A stretch of DNA of 62,219 nucleotides from an uncultured Rhodospirillales bacterium (GTDB lineage Bacteria > Pseudomonadota > Alphaproteobacteria > Acetobacterales > Acetobacteraceae). The position numbers were made by a program, and so were the translations under genes. Within the stretch, counting starts at the first letter, position 1; each line of letters begins with the position of its first letter. The notes beneath the pieces were generated by a model. That model worked only from the letters and a program-made list of their open reading frames with translations, had not been told where the DNA came from and did no database searches. Location of the stretch: assembly GCA_903823665.1 (NCBI GenBank), contig CAIJTR010000146.1, positions 1 to 62,219 on the forward strand. Reading direction: 5' to 3'. Shown piece by piece: positions 1-9,122 of this stretch.

Positions 1-92
1 AAACCTGGAGAAGCATCGGTGCGCTCCTCAAAGCGTTCACGCCAACCGAATGTGCAAACTACCTCCGCAACTCAGGCTACGCGTCAACCTAA
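1..92 (+). mobile_element. 3' end of an IS630-like transposase (truncated by window edge)
   Basis: The third forward frame is open from the window edge to a TAA at 90-92. It encodes about 29 residues ending in FTPTECANYLRNSGYAST. That tail (aromatic-T-P-x-E-C-A-N-Y followed by a short G-Y end) resembles the C-terminus of IS630-family DDE transposases as I remember them. The rest of the element lies outside the window. The right terminal repeat should fall just after 92, but I cannot identify it without the left end. The neighbouring amidase ends only 22 bases further on (115), so the insertion sits right at its 3' end. Confidence 0.55.
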
Positions 93-114
93 AGCTATCA
101 GGCTCTAGCTCCCG

Positions 115-1521
115 TCACATCGCCGTTGCTATCGCAGGCCGCCGAGTGCGCCAGCCTGCTGCTCGCTCATACACAGCGCCTACGCGCAAGACCAACGGGT
201 CTTCGAAGGGGCGGCCCACGAATTGTAGACCGTAGGGCAGCCCCTCATCGGAGTAGCCACTGCACACGGACAAGGCCGGGCTGCCGGTCAGGTTGCAAAA
301 CCGGTTGTAGAATGCGCCGCCCAGGCTGCGGTCCGTCCCGATGACGGGGGCCACCTTGCGCGCGGTGGGGAAGACCAAGATATCGACGTCTTTCATCGTC
401 TCCGCCAAGGCCATGACAAGATGCCGGCGCTCGCGCTGCGCATTGACGTAGTCGGAACCACGCACAAAGGCACCCGCGGAAAGGCGCTGGCGTCCGATCG
501 CACCGTATTTCTCAGGCGTGGTGGTGAGCCAATGCTCATGGACCGAGAAACTCTCAGCGCGCGAAATCTGCCCCGCCGCTGCACCATAGGCTCCAAACGG
601 AGCGATGGTGACGTTACTGATCATGGCGCCAAGATCAGCCAACAGCTTGATTGCATCCTCCGTCGCTGCCGCCACATCGTGCTCACACGGCAGGTCCGTT
701 TCCCAGAAATGACGAACAACGCCAATCCGCAGGTCTTTGATCGGGCTTATTGTGTCGGAGAAGTCGGGCTTTGGCACATCGGCACTACAGCCATCAGTGG
801 GGTCATACCCTGCCAGCGCCTGCATCATCAGCGCGCAATCCTCAGCCGTCCAGCACATCGGCCCTGCATGATCAAGGCTGTAGGATAGAGGCAGTACGCC
901 CGCCTTGCTGACCAATCCGTAGGTTGGTTTATGCCCAGCGATGCCGCACCACGCGGCCGGGCCACGAATGGAGCCACCGGTGTCTGATCCCATGGCACCG
1001 AGGCAAAGGCCTGCGGCTACGGCAGCGCCCGAACCGGAGGAGGAGCCCGACGGATCGCGTGTAATGTCCCACGGGTTGCGTGCGGGTGGCCATGGCAGGT
1101 CAAAACTGGTTCCGCCAATGGCAAATTCCCAGGTTGCCAGCTTGCCAGTGAAAATCGCGCCTGCGTCACGCAGCAATGTCACGCTGGTTGCGTCCTCGCT
1201 CGGCACATGGTCCTTGAACAGGGCGGAGTGGCCGGTCGTGGCAATGCCGGCTGTGTTGTAGATATCTTTAAGCCCAATCGGGATACCATGCAGTGGGCCA
1301 CGCCATTTGCCGGCAGCGATATCCGCCTCAGCCGCCTTTGCCTGCGACATCGCAGCATCCTCGGTGAGGAGGATATGACTTTTCAGCTGATCGTCCAGCT
1401 TATGGATACGCGCAAAGGTTCGTGTGGTGAGCTCCAAGGGCGATAGCTTGCCGGTGCGGATGAGTTCGCCTGCATCTGCGATGGTGAGCAGGCCGGCATC
1501 GCTGCTGATATTTGCGTCCAT
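115..1521 (-). CDS. Amidase-signature family amidohydrolase (copy 1 of a tandem pair)
   Basis: This 468-residue enzyme of the amidase signature family would hydrolyse a C-N amide bond in the cytoplasm. The Ser-cisSer-Lys triad is visible: Lys85 in GIPIGLKDIY, the cis-Ser near 161 in the SGSSSGSG loop, and the nucleophile Ser184 in GSDTGGSIR. It is full length for the family. It starts 3 bases after the stop of the next amidase, so the two are co-transcribed. They share long identical stretches such as FDLPWPPARNPW and LDHAGPM and look like a tandem duplication. The family includes GatA, AtzE, allophanate hydrolase and indole-acetamide hydrolase. The AtzG-like partner upstream leans towards an AtzE-like amidase, but the substrate cannot be read from the sequence. 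Confidence 0.88.
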   Translation of the reverse strand: MDANISSDAGLLTIADAGELIRTGKLSPLELTTRTFARIHKLDDQLKSHILLTEDAAMSQAKAAEADIAAGKWRGPLHGIPIGLKDIYNTAGIATTGHSALFKDHVPSEDATSVTLLRDAGAIFTGKLATWEFAIGGTSFDLPWPPARNPWDITRDPSGSSSGSGAAVAAGLCLGAMGSDTGGSIRGPAAWCGIAGHKPTYGLVSKAGVLPLSYSLDHAGPMCWTAEDCALMMQALAGYDPTDGCSADVPKPDFSDTISPIKDLRIGVVRHFWETDLPCEHDVAAATEDAIKLLADLGAMISNVTIAPFGAYGAAAGQISRAESFSVHEHWLTTTPEKYGAIGRQRLSAGAFVRGSDYVNAQRERRHLVMALAETMKDVDILVFPTARKVAPVIGTDRSLGGAFYNRFCNLTGSPALSVCSGYSDEGLPYGLQFVGRPFEDPLVLRVGAVYERAAGWRTRRPAIATAM

Positions 1522-1524
1522 TGT

Positions 1525-3090
1525 TCAGCCCCCCACCGGAAGATGCATCACGCCTGCTGGATCTTGGCTGTAGGGTCTTGCACCTTTCAGTGCGGCGGCT
1601 CCGGCGGCGAGTTCGGCGACCATTTCCGGCATGAGATCGAGTTGCCCTGGCAGCAGATTCAGACCGGCATCAGCCAGCCCCTTCGCCACGTGAGGCGGCG
1701 TGGCGCTCAGTGAAGGACGGATGCCGCGCAGTCCTGCGGCCTTCTCGAAGGCGTCGGCCACCTGGAACAGCAGTGGTTCTTGGAATGGTTTGGCCGCAAT
1801 CTGGACGGACACCGGCAGGCCGCCTTCGCCAAAACCGGAACACACACAGATTGCGGGCCATCCCGTGATGTTGAACGGATTGGTGAAGCCGGGCTTCTCC
1901 AAATTTGTCCATTTCGGAATGCTATCGATGCGGGGTGCTTCCGCGGCAGCTCCTGCGGTGACGAGCACATCGACATCTTTCGCGGCGGCGGCGGTAACGG
2001 CGCACAGTTCGCGACGACGACGCAGCGCCTGCAGGTAATCCGTGCCGGCCATCAGCCCACCCATGATCATCCGGTCACGCAACAGTTCGCCATAATCATT
2101 GAACCGGCCGCGCATCCAAGGCTCATGCAGGCTGAACGCCTCTACCGTGAGGATCACGAAATTGGCTGCCTGATATTCATACAATGAGGGCAGTACGACA
2201 TCGACGATCTCCGCGCCCTGGTCGCGCCAGATGGCAACGGCAGAGTTGATGCCCTCCTGCACCGCAGGAGAAACCGGGCTGTCGGTCTCGTGCCAATGAC
2301 GAACGACTCCGATACGCAGCCCCTTCACGTCGCGGCCAATTCCGGCATTGAAATCTGGAATGTCGCGGTTGGCACTGGCTGGATCGGCAGGGTCGTGCCC
2401 GGCCATAGCCTGCAGCAGAAGCGCGCAATCCTCCACCGTCCAAGCCATTGGGCCTGCGTGATCGAGCGAGAATGCCAGCGGCAGTATACCGCTACGGCTG
2501 CACAGGCCGTAGGTCGGCTTGATGCCGGCAATACCGCATAGTGCGGCCGGCCCGCGGATGGAGCCACCAGTGTCGGAACCAGTTCCACCTAGGATGAGCC
2601 CTGCCGCCACGGCAGCACCGGTGCCGCTGGACGAACCTGACGTGAAATGAGCAGGGTTCCAAGGATTGCGCGCGGGTGGCCAGGGCAGATCGAACGAGGG
2701 GCCTCCGAATGCGAATTCATGCGTTGCGAGTTTACCGAGCATCACTGTTCCGGCCTCAGCCAGCTTGGTGACTGTAAACGCGTCCTCGGTCGGCACCCAA
2801 CCCTGAAGAAGTTTGGAGTGCGCGGTCGTGGCTATGCCGCGTGTTCCATAAATATCCTTGTGCGCGATGGGAATTCCGTCGAGCTTGCCCTTTGTTGTGC
2901 CAGCCATGAGGCGGGCTTCTGCGGCACGGGCATCCTGTAGCGCGCGCTCTTTGGCGACGACAATGAAACTGTTCAGCTTGCTATCCACCGCCTCGATCTT
3001 GTCGAGACATTGCTGAGCCAATTCAACGGGTGAAATTTTGCGTGCGGCGAGAAGCGTAGCGGCTTCTGCGATTGTTGGTGTCTGCATCAC
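1525..3090 (-). CDS. Amidase-signature family amidohydrolase (copy 2, longer)
   Basis: This amidase of about 521 residues belongs to the same family as its downstream neighbour. Its triad is Lys78 in GIPIAHKDIY, the cis-Ser in SGSSSGTGAA and the nucleophile Ser in GSDTGGSIR. It has about 50 more C-terminal residues than copy 1 (ending near GVMHLPVGG), with no domain I recognise. The start is ambiguous between GTG 3090 and ATG 3087; both overlap the TGA of the upstream small gene, and a GGAG lies just before. Translation is therefore probably coupled to the AtzG-like protein. Order in the operon: small protein, this amidase, amidase copy 1. Confidence 0.88.
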   Translation of the reverse strand: MMQTPTIAEAATLLAARKISPVELAQQCLDKIEAVDSKLNSFIVVAKERALQDARAAEARLMAGTTKGKLDGIPIAHKDIYGTRGIATTAHSKLLQGWVPTEDAFTVTKLAEAGTVMLGKLATHEFAFGGPSFDLPWPPARNPWNPAHFTSGSSSGTGAAVAAGLILGGTGSDTGGSIRGPAALCGIAGIKPTYGLCSRSGILPLAFSLDHAGPMAWTVEDCALLLQAMAGHDPADPASANRDIPDFNAGIGRDVKGLRIGVVRHWHETDSPVSPAVQEGINSAVAIWRDQGAEIVDVVLPSLYEYQAANFVILTVEAFSLHEPWMRGRFNDYGELLRDRMIMGGLMAGTDYLQALRRRRELCAVTAAAAKDVDVLVTAGAAAEAPRIDSIPKWTNLEKPGFTNPFNITGWPAICVCSGFGEGGLPVSVQIAAKPFQEPLLFQVADAFEKAAGLRGIRPSLSATPPHVAKGLADAGLNLLPGQLDLMPEMVAELAAGAAALKGARPYSQDPAGVMHLPVGG

Positions 3091-3290
3091 AACTTCTCCG
3101 CATCAAAGACGTCAGGAAGAAAAATATGAGCCGGCTCAGCGGCGCGGTCGCGGCCATGAGCACGGATACGCTCCAGCATCGGCTCAATGTAGCCCCAGCC
3201 TTCGTAAATATGTTCCGTTTGCGCGGTGGTGAGGATGACGCCCGTGCGGCGAACCATGGCCTCGAAATCCTGGAGCGATGTTTTGGGCAT
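3087..3290 (-). CDS. AtzG-like small amidase partner (DUF4089-like)
   Basis: A 67-residue protein ending EPAHIFLPDVFDAEKL. Size, position directly before an amidase and the C-terminal E-P-A-x-x-F-x-P pattern fit the AtzG-like family. AtzG is a small subunit that binds and stabilises AtzE-type amidases (1-carboxybiuret hydrolase) in cyanuric-acid degradation. That knowledge is from the family; here only the similarity and linkage are visible. The stop codon overlaps the start of the amidase gene (GTGATG), the usual sign of stoichiometric subunit synthesis. It could instead be an unrelated small protein, but overlapping spacing and conserved tail argue otherwise. Confidence 0.62.
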   Translation of the reverse strand: MPKTSLQDFEAMVRRTGVILTTAQTEHIYEGWGYIEPMLERIRAHGRDRAAEPAHIFLPDVFDAEKL

Positions 3291-3603
3291 GCCAATCCCT
3301 TTCAGCTTGCATCAGTGGGTCCAAGCCTAGTGCTTCTTGCCACAACGGTCAGTCATTTCTTTCGGGGATCAATGGTTGCACAGCCTATGCCATTGGCATT
3401 TTGCTTTAAAATCAGCTTTGTCAGACCAATTTCCCCACGGCACAGTTCTAAAAATGCTTAAAAAATGCGCAAATGAACTAAAACAAAGCTGCTCAGATAA
3501 AAAAATAGTCATTAAATTAATTCTTGCCCAAAGTTTGGACATCGCCGTAGCCTTTGAATGGACCAGTTGTAACGTATTGGCCTGAGCCAACTTGGAGGTA
3601 TTG
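3291..3603. promoter_or_regulatory. AT-rich divergent intergenic region
   Basis: About 310 bases separate the leftward amidase operon from the rightward Dpp operon. The centre (about 3400-3530) is clearly more AT-rich than its surroundings, with runs of A and T, as expected for a divergent promoter region. A sigma-54-like TGGCAT-N5-GTGC reads leftwards at 3392-3378, but such a match could arise by chance in a window this size. GGAGG at 3594-3598 is the Shine-Dalgarno sequence of the rightward gene. I find no convincing -35/-10 pair and no gene; the small forward reading frame here has no recognisable features. Confidence 0.5.
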
Positions 3604-5199
3604 ATGTCGCGGTTGACTGTCTTCACCACGCGCTGCGCCCTCCTTGGAGCGATGGCTCTTTCAATTGTTCCATTCCAGTCGTCCAGGGCCGCGGGCGTGC
3701 TGACCGTTGCAATGACGGCGGGTGATCTGCCTGTTGATACCGGCAACCCCGATCAAGGTTTTGAAGGCTTTCGCTTTGTGGGTTGGAACCTTTACGACGC
3801 TTTGATCAATTGGGATCTGTCATCAAAGGACAAGCCATCCGACATCAAGCCGGGGCTTGCCAGCGAGTGGCATATCGACCCGGCGAACAGCAAGCGTTGG
3901 ATATTTACTTTGCGCCAAGGTGTGAAGTGGCATGATGGCTGCGATTTTACCGCCGATGATGTGATGTGGAATTTCGCGCGTATCAGCGATCAGAAGGCAC
4001 CGCAGTTTCTAACCCAGCAATTCGCACTTTCCCGCGCTTATCTGACCAACTACGACGGCATCGAAAAGATAGATGACCACACTGTCGCTATCAAAACGAA
4101 GTTTGTGGAATCTCTGTTTCCTTACGACATGGCCTATGTGCTGATGGTCAGCCGTTGCCGTGCAGAGGCGCTGAAGCTGGACTGGGACGCCTATGCCAAG
4201 GCTCCATCTGGGACTGGGCCATATCGTTTCGCAAGCATGACGCCGCATGAGCGGATGGAATTCACGCCCAACAAGGAATATTGGGATAAGGCTCGTGTGC
4301 CAAAGCAGGATCGGCTGATCATTCTGCCGATGCCCGAAGCCGCAACCCGCACCGCAGCTTTGCTGTCCGGCCAAGTGAACTTTATCGAGGCCCCCGCGCC
4401 GGACGCCGTGCCCGTCCTTAAAAAGGGCGGAATGCAGATCGTAACAAACACTTATCCGCACAATTGGCCTTATATCCTCAACTTCACGCGTGGCCCGTTC
4501 ACCAATTTGAAGGTGCGGCAGGCCGCCAATTACGCGATCAACCGGGACGACGTGGTCGATCTCGTTGGCGGCTTTGCCATTCCGGAATATGCCGAGGTGC
4601 CACCGACCCTTCCGTATTACGGCCATCCTGTTGTCTACAAATTTGACAAGGACAAAGCGCGCGCGCTGCTGAAGGAGGCTGGCTGCCTGCCGTGCAAGGT
4701 CACACTGGCAATCTCCACCTCCGGCTCTGGCCAAATGCAGTCTTTGCCGATGAATGAGCTGGTGAAGCAGCAGCTTGAAGATGCAGGTTTCGTCGTCAAT
4801 CTTGATGTGATGGACTGGAACGCTTTGCTCGACGTTAGCCGGTCCGGTGTTCCGAAATATCCGAATGTGGACGGCATGAATGCCTCGCGCGGGCTGCTGG
4901 ACCCCGTCAGTGCCATCATCAAGCCCGTTGCATCTGCGTATTGGTCTCCGGCAGGCAGCAACTGGGGCCACTTCAAAACGCCCGAGGCAGATGCACTGGT
5001 GACGCAGATTTTTGAGGAGTTCGATGCCACCAAGCGTATGGCGCTGCTCACCAAGCTGCATGAATACGAATCAGAGCAGGCCTTGATGATCTTCGTCGTG
5101 CACGACCTTAACCCGCGTGCGCTCTCACCAAAAGTGAAAGGGTTTATTCAGTCTCAGAACTGGTTCCAGGATCTTACTCCAATTAGCGTCGACCCATAG
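3604..5199 (+). CDS. ABC transporter periplasmic solute-binding protein, family 5 (DppA/OppA type)
   Basis: A binding protein of about 531 residues of the peptide/nickel family. The N-terminus (about 28 residues, ending near SSRAAG) is a typical signal peptide. The body shows family features: a PGLASEW segment, LRQGVKWHDG and an ADDVMWNFARI stretch. I place the start at ATG 3604 because GGAGG lies 5 bases upstream; the TTG at 3592 would put the ribosome site inside the gene. It heads an operon of two permeases, two ATPases and a hydrolase. Neighbours suggest the ligand is a peptide or amide-like compound, but family-5 proteins bind very diverse ligands. Confidence 0.9.
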   Translation: MSRLTVFTTRCALLGAMALSIVPFQSSRAAGVLTVAMTAGDLPVDTGNPDQGFEGFRFVGWNLYDALINWDLSSKDKPSDIKPGLASEWHIDPANSKRWIFTLRQGVKWHDGCDFTADDVMWNFARISDQKAPQFLTQQFALSRAYLTNYDGIEKIDDHTVAIKTKFVESLFPYDMAYVLMVSRCRAEALKLDWDAYAKAPSGTGPYRFASMTPHERMEFTPNKEYWDKARVPKQDRLIILPMPEAATRTAALLSGQVNFIEAPAPDAVPVLKKGGMQIVTNTYPHNWPYILNFTRGPFTNLKVRQAANYAINRDDVVDLVGGFAIPEYAEVPPTLPYYGHPVVYKFDKDKARALLKEAGCLPCKVTLAISTSGSGQMQSLPMNELVKQQLEDAGFVVNLDVMDWNALLDVSRSGVPKYPNVDGMNASRGLLDPVSAIIKPVASAYWSPAGSNWGHFKTPEADALVTQIFEEFDATKRMALLTKLHEYESEQALMIFVVHDLNPRALSPKVKGFIQSQNWFQDLTPISVDP

Positions 5200-5211
5200 G
5201 AGTATTCCTCC

Positions 5212-6168
5212 ATGTTCGGCTACATCATCAGGCGAATTTTATTTGCCCTGCCAATCGCAATTGGCGTCAGCATCGTCTGCTTCTCGCTGGTGTATCTGGC
5301 ACCTGGCGATCCCTTGCAGACCGTGCTGCCACCAGATGCGACGGCTGAGACGATTGCGATTGTGAAACACGAATATGGCTTTGACCGGCCTGTCCCTGTG
5401 CAGTACGCCATCTGGCTGTGGCATGTGGTGCAGGGTGACTTCGGGCGATCCATTGCGAGCCGTCGGCCGGTAACGCTGGAAGTATTTGGCTCCCTCGCGA
5501 ACACGGCGATGCTCGCATTGTTCGCAGTTCCCGTGGCATTCGCGACCGGCTTCGCGATGGGGGCAATTGCTGGCTGTTACCCCGGCCGTATTCTCGACCG
5601 CATTGTAACGGGTGCGGCCGTGATTGGTGTCAGTCTGCCGAATTACTGGCTTGGCTTGGTGCTCGTGATCGTATTCGCAGTTGAATATATGGTTTTGCCT
5701 GCCAGCGGCATGGGCAAATCCGGTTCAGCCGCGTTCAGTCTTTGGCGTTGGAGCGATGCGCAGTTTCTCGTGCTGCCGGTGGTCACGCTGACTATGATCC
5801 CGATCGGCATTATCGCCCGCACCACGCGGGCGGCTGTGGCCGAGGTGCGCAGTCAGGAATTTGTGACGACTTTGCGTGCGATGGGGCTGGGGGAAGGTGC
5901 GGTGATCCGTCATGTCCTCAAAAATGCGTCGCCGCAGGTGCTGGCCGTGATGGGCCTCCAATTCGGCTACCTGATGGGCGGTTCAATCCTGGTTGAAACG
6001 GTGTTCACGTGGCCCGGCAGCGGGTTTTTGCTGAACAAAGCGATCATTAACCGTGACATTCCGGTGCTGCAGGGAACCATTCTTGCTCTTTCACTTGTAT
6101 TCGTGGCCACCAATCTGGTGGTCGATCTGTTGCAAGCCACACTGGACCCAAGGATCAGGCGGGCATGA
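5212..6168 (+). CDS. ABC transporter permease, DppB/OppB type
   Basis: A 318-residue inner-membrane permease. The N-terminus MFGYIIRRILFALP is the characteristic first helix of DppB-type proteins. It continues with YLAPGDP, the SLPNYWLGL region and the EAA-loop segment in its second half (AMGLGEGAVIRHVLKNA). About six membrane segments are visible. It begins 12 bases after the binding protein, with AGGAG upstream, and its stop overlaps the next start by ATGA, so the permeases are translationally coupled. Confidence 0.92.
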   Translation: MFGYIIRRILFALPIAIGVSIVCFSLVYLAPGDPLQTVLPPDATAETIAIVKHEYGFDRPVPVQYAIWLWHVVQGDFGRSIASRRPVTLEVFGSLANTAMLALFAVPVAFATGFAMGAIAGCYPGRILDRIVTGAAVIGVSLPNYWLGLVLVIVFAVEYMVLPASGMGKSGSAAFSLWRWSDAQFLVLPVVTLTMIPIGIIARTTRAAVAEVRSQEFVTTLRAMGLGEGAVIRHVLKNASPQVLAVMGLQFGYLMGGSILVETVFTWPGSGFLLNKAIINRDIPVLQGTILALSLVFVATNLVVDLLQATLDPRIRRA

Positions 6169-7073
6169 GCGATCAAGCCATATTGTCAGCGCCCGGAGCT
6201 GCCGCTGAATATGATAGTGCACCGGCCACCAAGGTGCGGGGTTACTGGCAATCCGTGGCCTACCGGCTCAGCCATGACTGGATCACCTTGATATTCGGTG
6301 CAGTCGTGCTGGTGATTATCCTCATCGCTGTGTTTGCCCCGCTGCTGGCACCATTCGATCCATACGCGCAAAGCATCGTTGGGCGGCTTAAGCCGATGGG
6401 TTGGCGCGGCCATCCACTTGGCACCGATGAGCTTGGTCGCGATATGCTGAGCAGACTGATCTATGGTGGCCGTATCTCTCTCATTATGGGCCTGGCCCCC
6501 GTGGCAATCGCGGTGATGATTGGCGGAACGCTTGGCGTGATCGGCGGCTTTGCCGGCAAGGTCGCCAATACTGCAATTATGCGCACAATGGATGTGTTTT
6601 ATGCGTTTCCTTCAATCTTATTGGCCGTGGCTATTTCGGGGGCGATGGGAGGTGGAATTTTCAATGGCATCATCTCTCTCAGTCTCGTCTTCATTCCAGC
6701 TATGTGTCGTGTGGCAGAGACCGCGACTTCGCAGGTGAAGAACCTCGATTATATTGAGGCTGCACGCGCATCAGGTGCTGGGACTTTCGCTATTATTCGC
6801 CATCACGTGTTGGGCAATGTGCTCGGCCCAGTCTTTATCTATGCGTCCAGCTTGGTGAGCGTCAGCATTCTGCTCGCCTCTGGCTTGTCATTTTTGGGCC
6901 TCGGCGTACAGCCACCCGAGCCAGATTGGGGATTGATGCTGAGCACCTTGCGTCAGTCGATCTATGTAGACCCGCTCGGGTGTGCCATGCCCGGGATCGC
7001 CATCTTTATAACGTCGATCTGCTTCAACCTTGTGAGTGACGGCGTGCGCGCCGCGATGGATGTGCGGATATGA
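6165..7073 (+). CDS. ABC transporter permease, DppC/OppC type
   Basis: A 302-residue second permease. A hydrophilic N-terminal tail of about 35 residues precedes the first helix. The family motif HPLGTDELGRDMLSRLIYG sits near residue 85 and the EAA loop (EAARASGAGTFAIIRHHVLGN) is in the second half. It should pair with the DppB-type permease to form the channel. It overlaps the genes on both sides by 4 bases (ATGA at 6165 and at 7070). Confidence 0.92.
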   Translation: MSDQAILSAPGAAAEYDSAPATKVRGYWQSVAYRLSHDWITLIFGAVVLVIILIAVFAPLLAPFDPYAQSIVGRLKPMGWRGHPLGTDELGRDMLSRLIYGGRISLIMGLAPVAIAVMIGGTLGVIGGFAGKVANTAIMRTMDVFYAFPSILLAVAISGAMGGGIFNGIISLSLVFIPAMCRVAETATSQVKNLDYIEAARASGAGTFAIIRHHVLGNVLGPVFIYASSLVSVSILLASGLSFLGLGVQPPEPDWGLMLSTLRQSIYVDPLGCAMPGIAIFITSICFNLVSDGVRAAMDVRI

Positions 7074-8122
7074 GTGCGGCGCTGGATATAAAACCCTACG
7101 TTGATGTCCGTGACCGTGGCGGCTCGGCCCAGCCCATGCTCATTGTTCGTGATCTGAAAAGGCATTTTCGCGTCAAGGGTGCTGGTAAGGGGGCCGTGGT
7201 GCGAGCAGTGGACGGGATTTCGTTCACGCTTTTCAAAGGTGAGACGCTAGGTGTTGTGGGAGAGTCGGGGTGTGGCAAGTCTACCCTGGCGAGGGTTTTA
7301 TTGCATTTGGTGGAGCCAGATTCGGGTGAATTGGTGTTTGATGGCGATGCGGTGGCAGCGCCGGACGGTATCAGCGTGGCTGAGTTGCGCCGACAGGTGC
7401 AGATGGTCTTCCAGGATAGTTATTCCTCGCTCAATCCGCGAATGCCGGTCCAGGATTCAGTGGCGTTCGGGCCTATGGTCAACGGTCGCAGCAAATCGGA
7501 ATCACGTAGGCTGGCACAAGAGATTCTGATTAAGGTCGGTCTCAGGCCAGACCTGTTCGGGCCACGCTATCCACATGAACTATCAGGCGGCCAGAAGCAG
7601 CGTGTGAACATCGCGCGGGCGTTGGCTATGAATCCGCGGATGGTCATTCTTGACGAGGCAGTTTCAGCCCTGGACAAATCTGTCGAGGCACAGGTGCTCA
7701 ATTTGCTGCGTGAACTGAAGCGCACTCTGAATCTTACCTATCTTTTTATCAGCCATGATTTGAACGTGGTGCGTTACATCAGTGATCGCGTTCTGGTGAT
7801 GTATTTGGGGCAGGTCGTGGAACTTGGCCCGGCCAGTCTCGTATTTTCCGAAGCGCGCCACCCTTATACCCAGGCCTTACTCGGCTCGCGGCTTTCAATG
7901 GATGCACGCCAGCGCGTTGATGCGCCGCCGTTGGTGGGTGATCCACCAAGCCCGATCAATCCGCCGTCAGGCTGCCGCTTTCGTACCCGATGCCCGAATG
8001 CAGAGGGGGTTTGTGAGGCGAAGATGCCAGAACTTGGCGCGTGGGACGGAAGGGACTCTCATGTTGCGGCTTGCCACATGCAAGATCCTGCTTCCGGGCA
8101 TAGCAAAGCGGGGTTGCACTGA
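7070..8122 (+). CDS. ABC transporter ATP-binding protein, DppF/OppF type
   Basis: A 350-residue ATPase. Walker A is GESGCGKST, the signature is LSGGQKQR and Walker B is MVILDEAVSALD. The C-terminal oligopeptide-type extension has the usual CRFRTRCPNAEGVC cysteine cluster. Walker B reads DEAVSALD rather than DEPTSALD, a common variant in this family. It overlaps the next gene at TGATG (8120-8124). The F-type ATPase precedes the D-type here. Confidence 0.93.
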   Translation: MSAALDIKPYVDVRDRGGSAQPMLIVRDLKRHFRVKGAGKGAVVRAVDGISFTLFKGETLGVVGESGCGKSTLARVLLHLVEPDSGELVFDGDAVAAPDGISVAELRRQVQMVFQDSYSSLNPRMPVQDSVAFGPMVNGRSKSESRRLAQEILIKVGLRPDLFGPRYPHELSGGQKQRVNIARALAMNPRMVILDEAVSALDKSVEAQVLNLLRELKRTLNLTYLFISHDLNVVRYISDRVLVMYLGQVVELGPASLVFSEARHPYTQALLGSRLSMDARQRVDAPPLVGDPPSPINPPSGCRFRTRCPNAEGVCEAKMPELGAWDGRDSHVAACHMQDPASGHSKAGLH

Positions 8123-9108
8123 TGGATGGCGGGATCGCGAGTTTGCCACTTCTGCATGTCGATGGCCTTTCGGTGGATTTTGTCACCCGCGAGGCTACGG
8201 TTCACGCTGTCAGTGACGCGACATTCAATCTGAAACCTGGAGAGGTACTCTGCCTTCTTGGCGAATCAGGATCTGGGAAATCCGTAACCTTGCGCGCATT
8301 GATGCGACTGTTGCCAGAAAAGCGCGCTCGAATTGCGGGCAAGGTGACATTGGGCGGGCGCGATGTTCTGGCCTTGCAGGGAAATGCATTGCGCTCGTTC
8401 CGGGGCGGCACCGTTGCGATGATCTTTCAGGAGCCTATGACCGCTCTCGATCCGGTCTACACGATCGGACAGCATTTGATGGAGGCAATCCGCCGGCACA
8501 AGGGTGGCAGTCGGGCCGAGGCTCGGAAACGGGCCATTGAGTTACTTGACCTTGTCAAAATTCCCTCGCCCGAGCGTCGAATTGACGCATACCCGCACGA
8601 GCTCTCGGGCGGATTGCGTCAGCGAGCGATGATTGCCCTCGCATTATCGTGCGGGCCGCAACTGCTTCTTGCCGATGAACCGACGACCGCACTTGATGCG
8701 ACTGTTCAGATCCAGGTGCTCGTTCTGCTGCGCAGGTTGCAGAAAGAGCTTGGTATGAGCACGATATTTGTGACGCACGACCTGGGTGTGGCCGCCGAGA
8801 TCGCTGACCGCGTGGCGGTGATGTATGCAGGGCGGATCATTGAGGAAGGGCCCGTAGATGATGTTTTACGGGCGCCATTGCATCCCTATACCGCGGGCCT
8901 GCTCGCTTCGACCGTTCACGATCAGTCGCCAGATCAGGACATAGCCGCCATTCCCGGCAGCCCCCCGGATTTGCGACGGCTGCCGCCCGGATGCAGCTTT
9001 GCGCCGCGTTGTGCCAAGGCGTTACCGGCCTGCAATGATGGATTTCCACACCCCACCTACCCAGTTGCCGACCGCATGGTGCGCTGCTGGCGTGCCTTAC
9101 CTTTGTAG
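8122..9108 (+). CDS. ABC transporter ATP-binding protein, DppD/OppD type
   Basis: A 328-residue ATPase, partner of the preceding one. Walker A is GESGSGKS, the signature is ELSGGLRQR and Walker B is LLLADEPTTALD. The C-terminal oligopeptide domain carries CSFAPRCAKALPAC. With the preceding four genes it completes a five-component importer. The next gene starts immediately downstream, so the hydrolase probably belongs to the same transcript. Confidence 0.93.
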   Translation: MDGGIASLPLLHVDGLSVDFVTREATVHAVSDATFNLKPGEVLCLLGESGSGKSVTLRALMRLLPEKRARIAGKVTLGGRDVLALQGNALRSFRGGTVAMIFQEPMTALDPVYTIGQHLMEAIRRHKGGSRAEARKRAIELLDLVKIPSPERRIDAYPHELSGGLRQRAMIALALSCGPQLLLADEPTTALDATVQIQVLVLLRRLQKELGMSTIFVTHDLGVAAEIADRVAVMYAGRIIEEGPVDDVLRAPLHPYTAGLLASTVHDQSPDQDIAAIPGSPPDLRRLPPGCSFAPRCAKALPACNDGFPHPTYPVADRMVRCWRALPL

Positions 9109-9122
9109 AGATGGAGATCGCA

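Noticed and set aside
3337-3585. 82-residue forward frame in the AT-rich intergenic region
   Set aside because: No ribosome site and no domain; it covers what looks like a divergent promoter region.
4009-5061. 350-residue reverse reading frame over the binding protein gene
   Set aside because: It lies fully antisense to a well-supported gene, shows no domain, and is rich in Arg, His and Gly from reversed codons.
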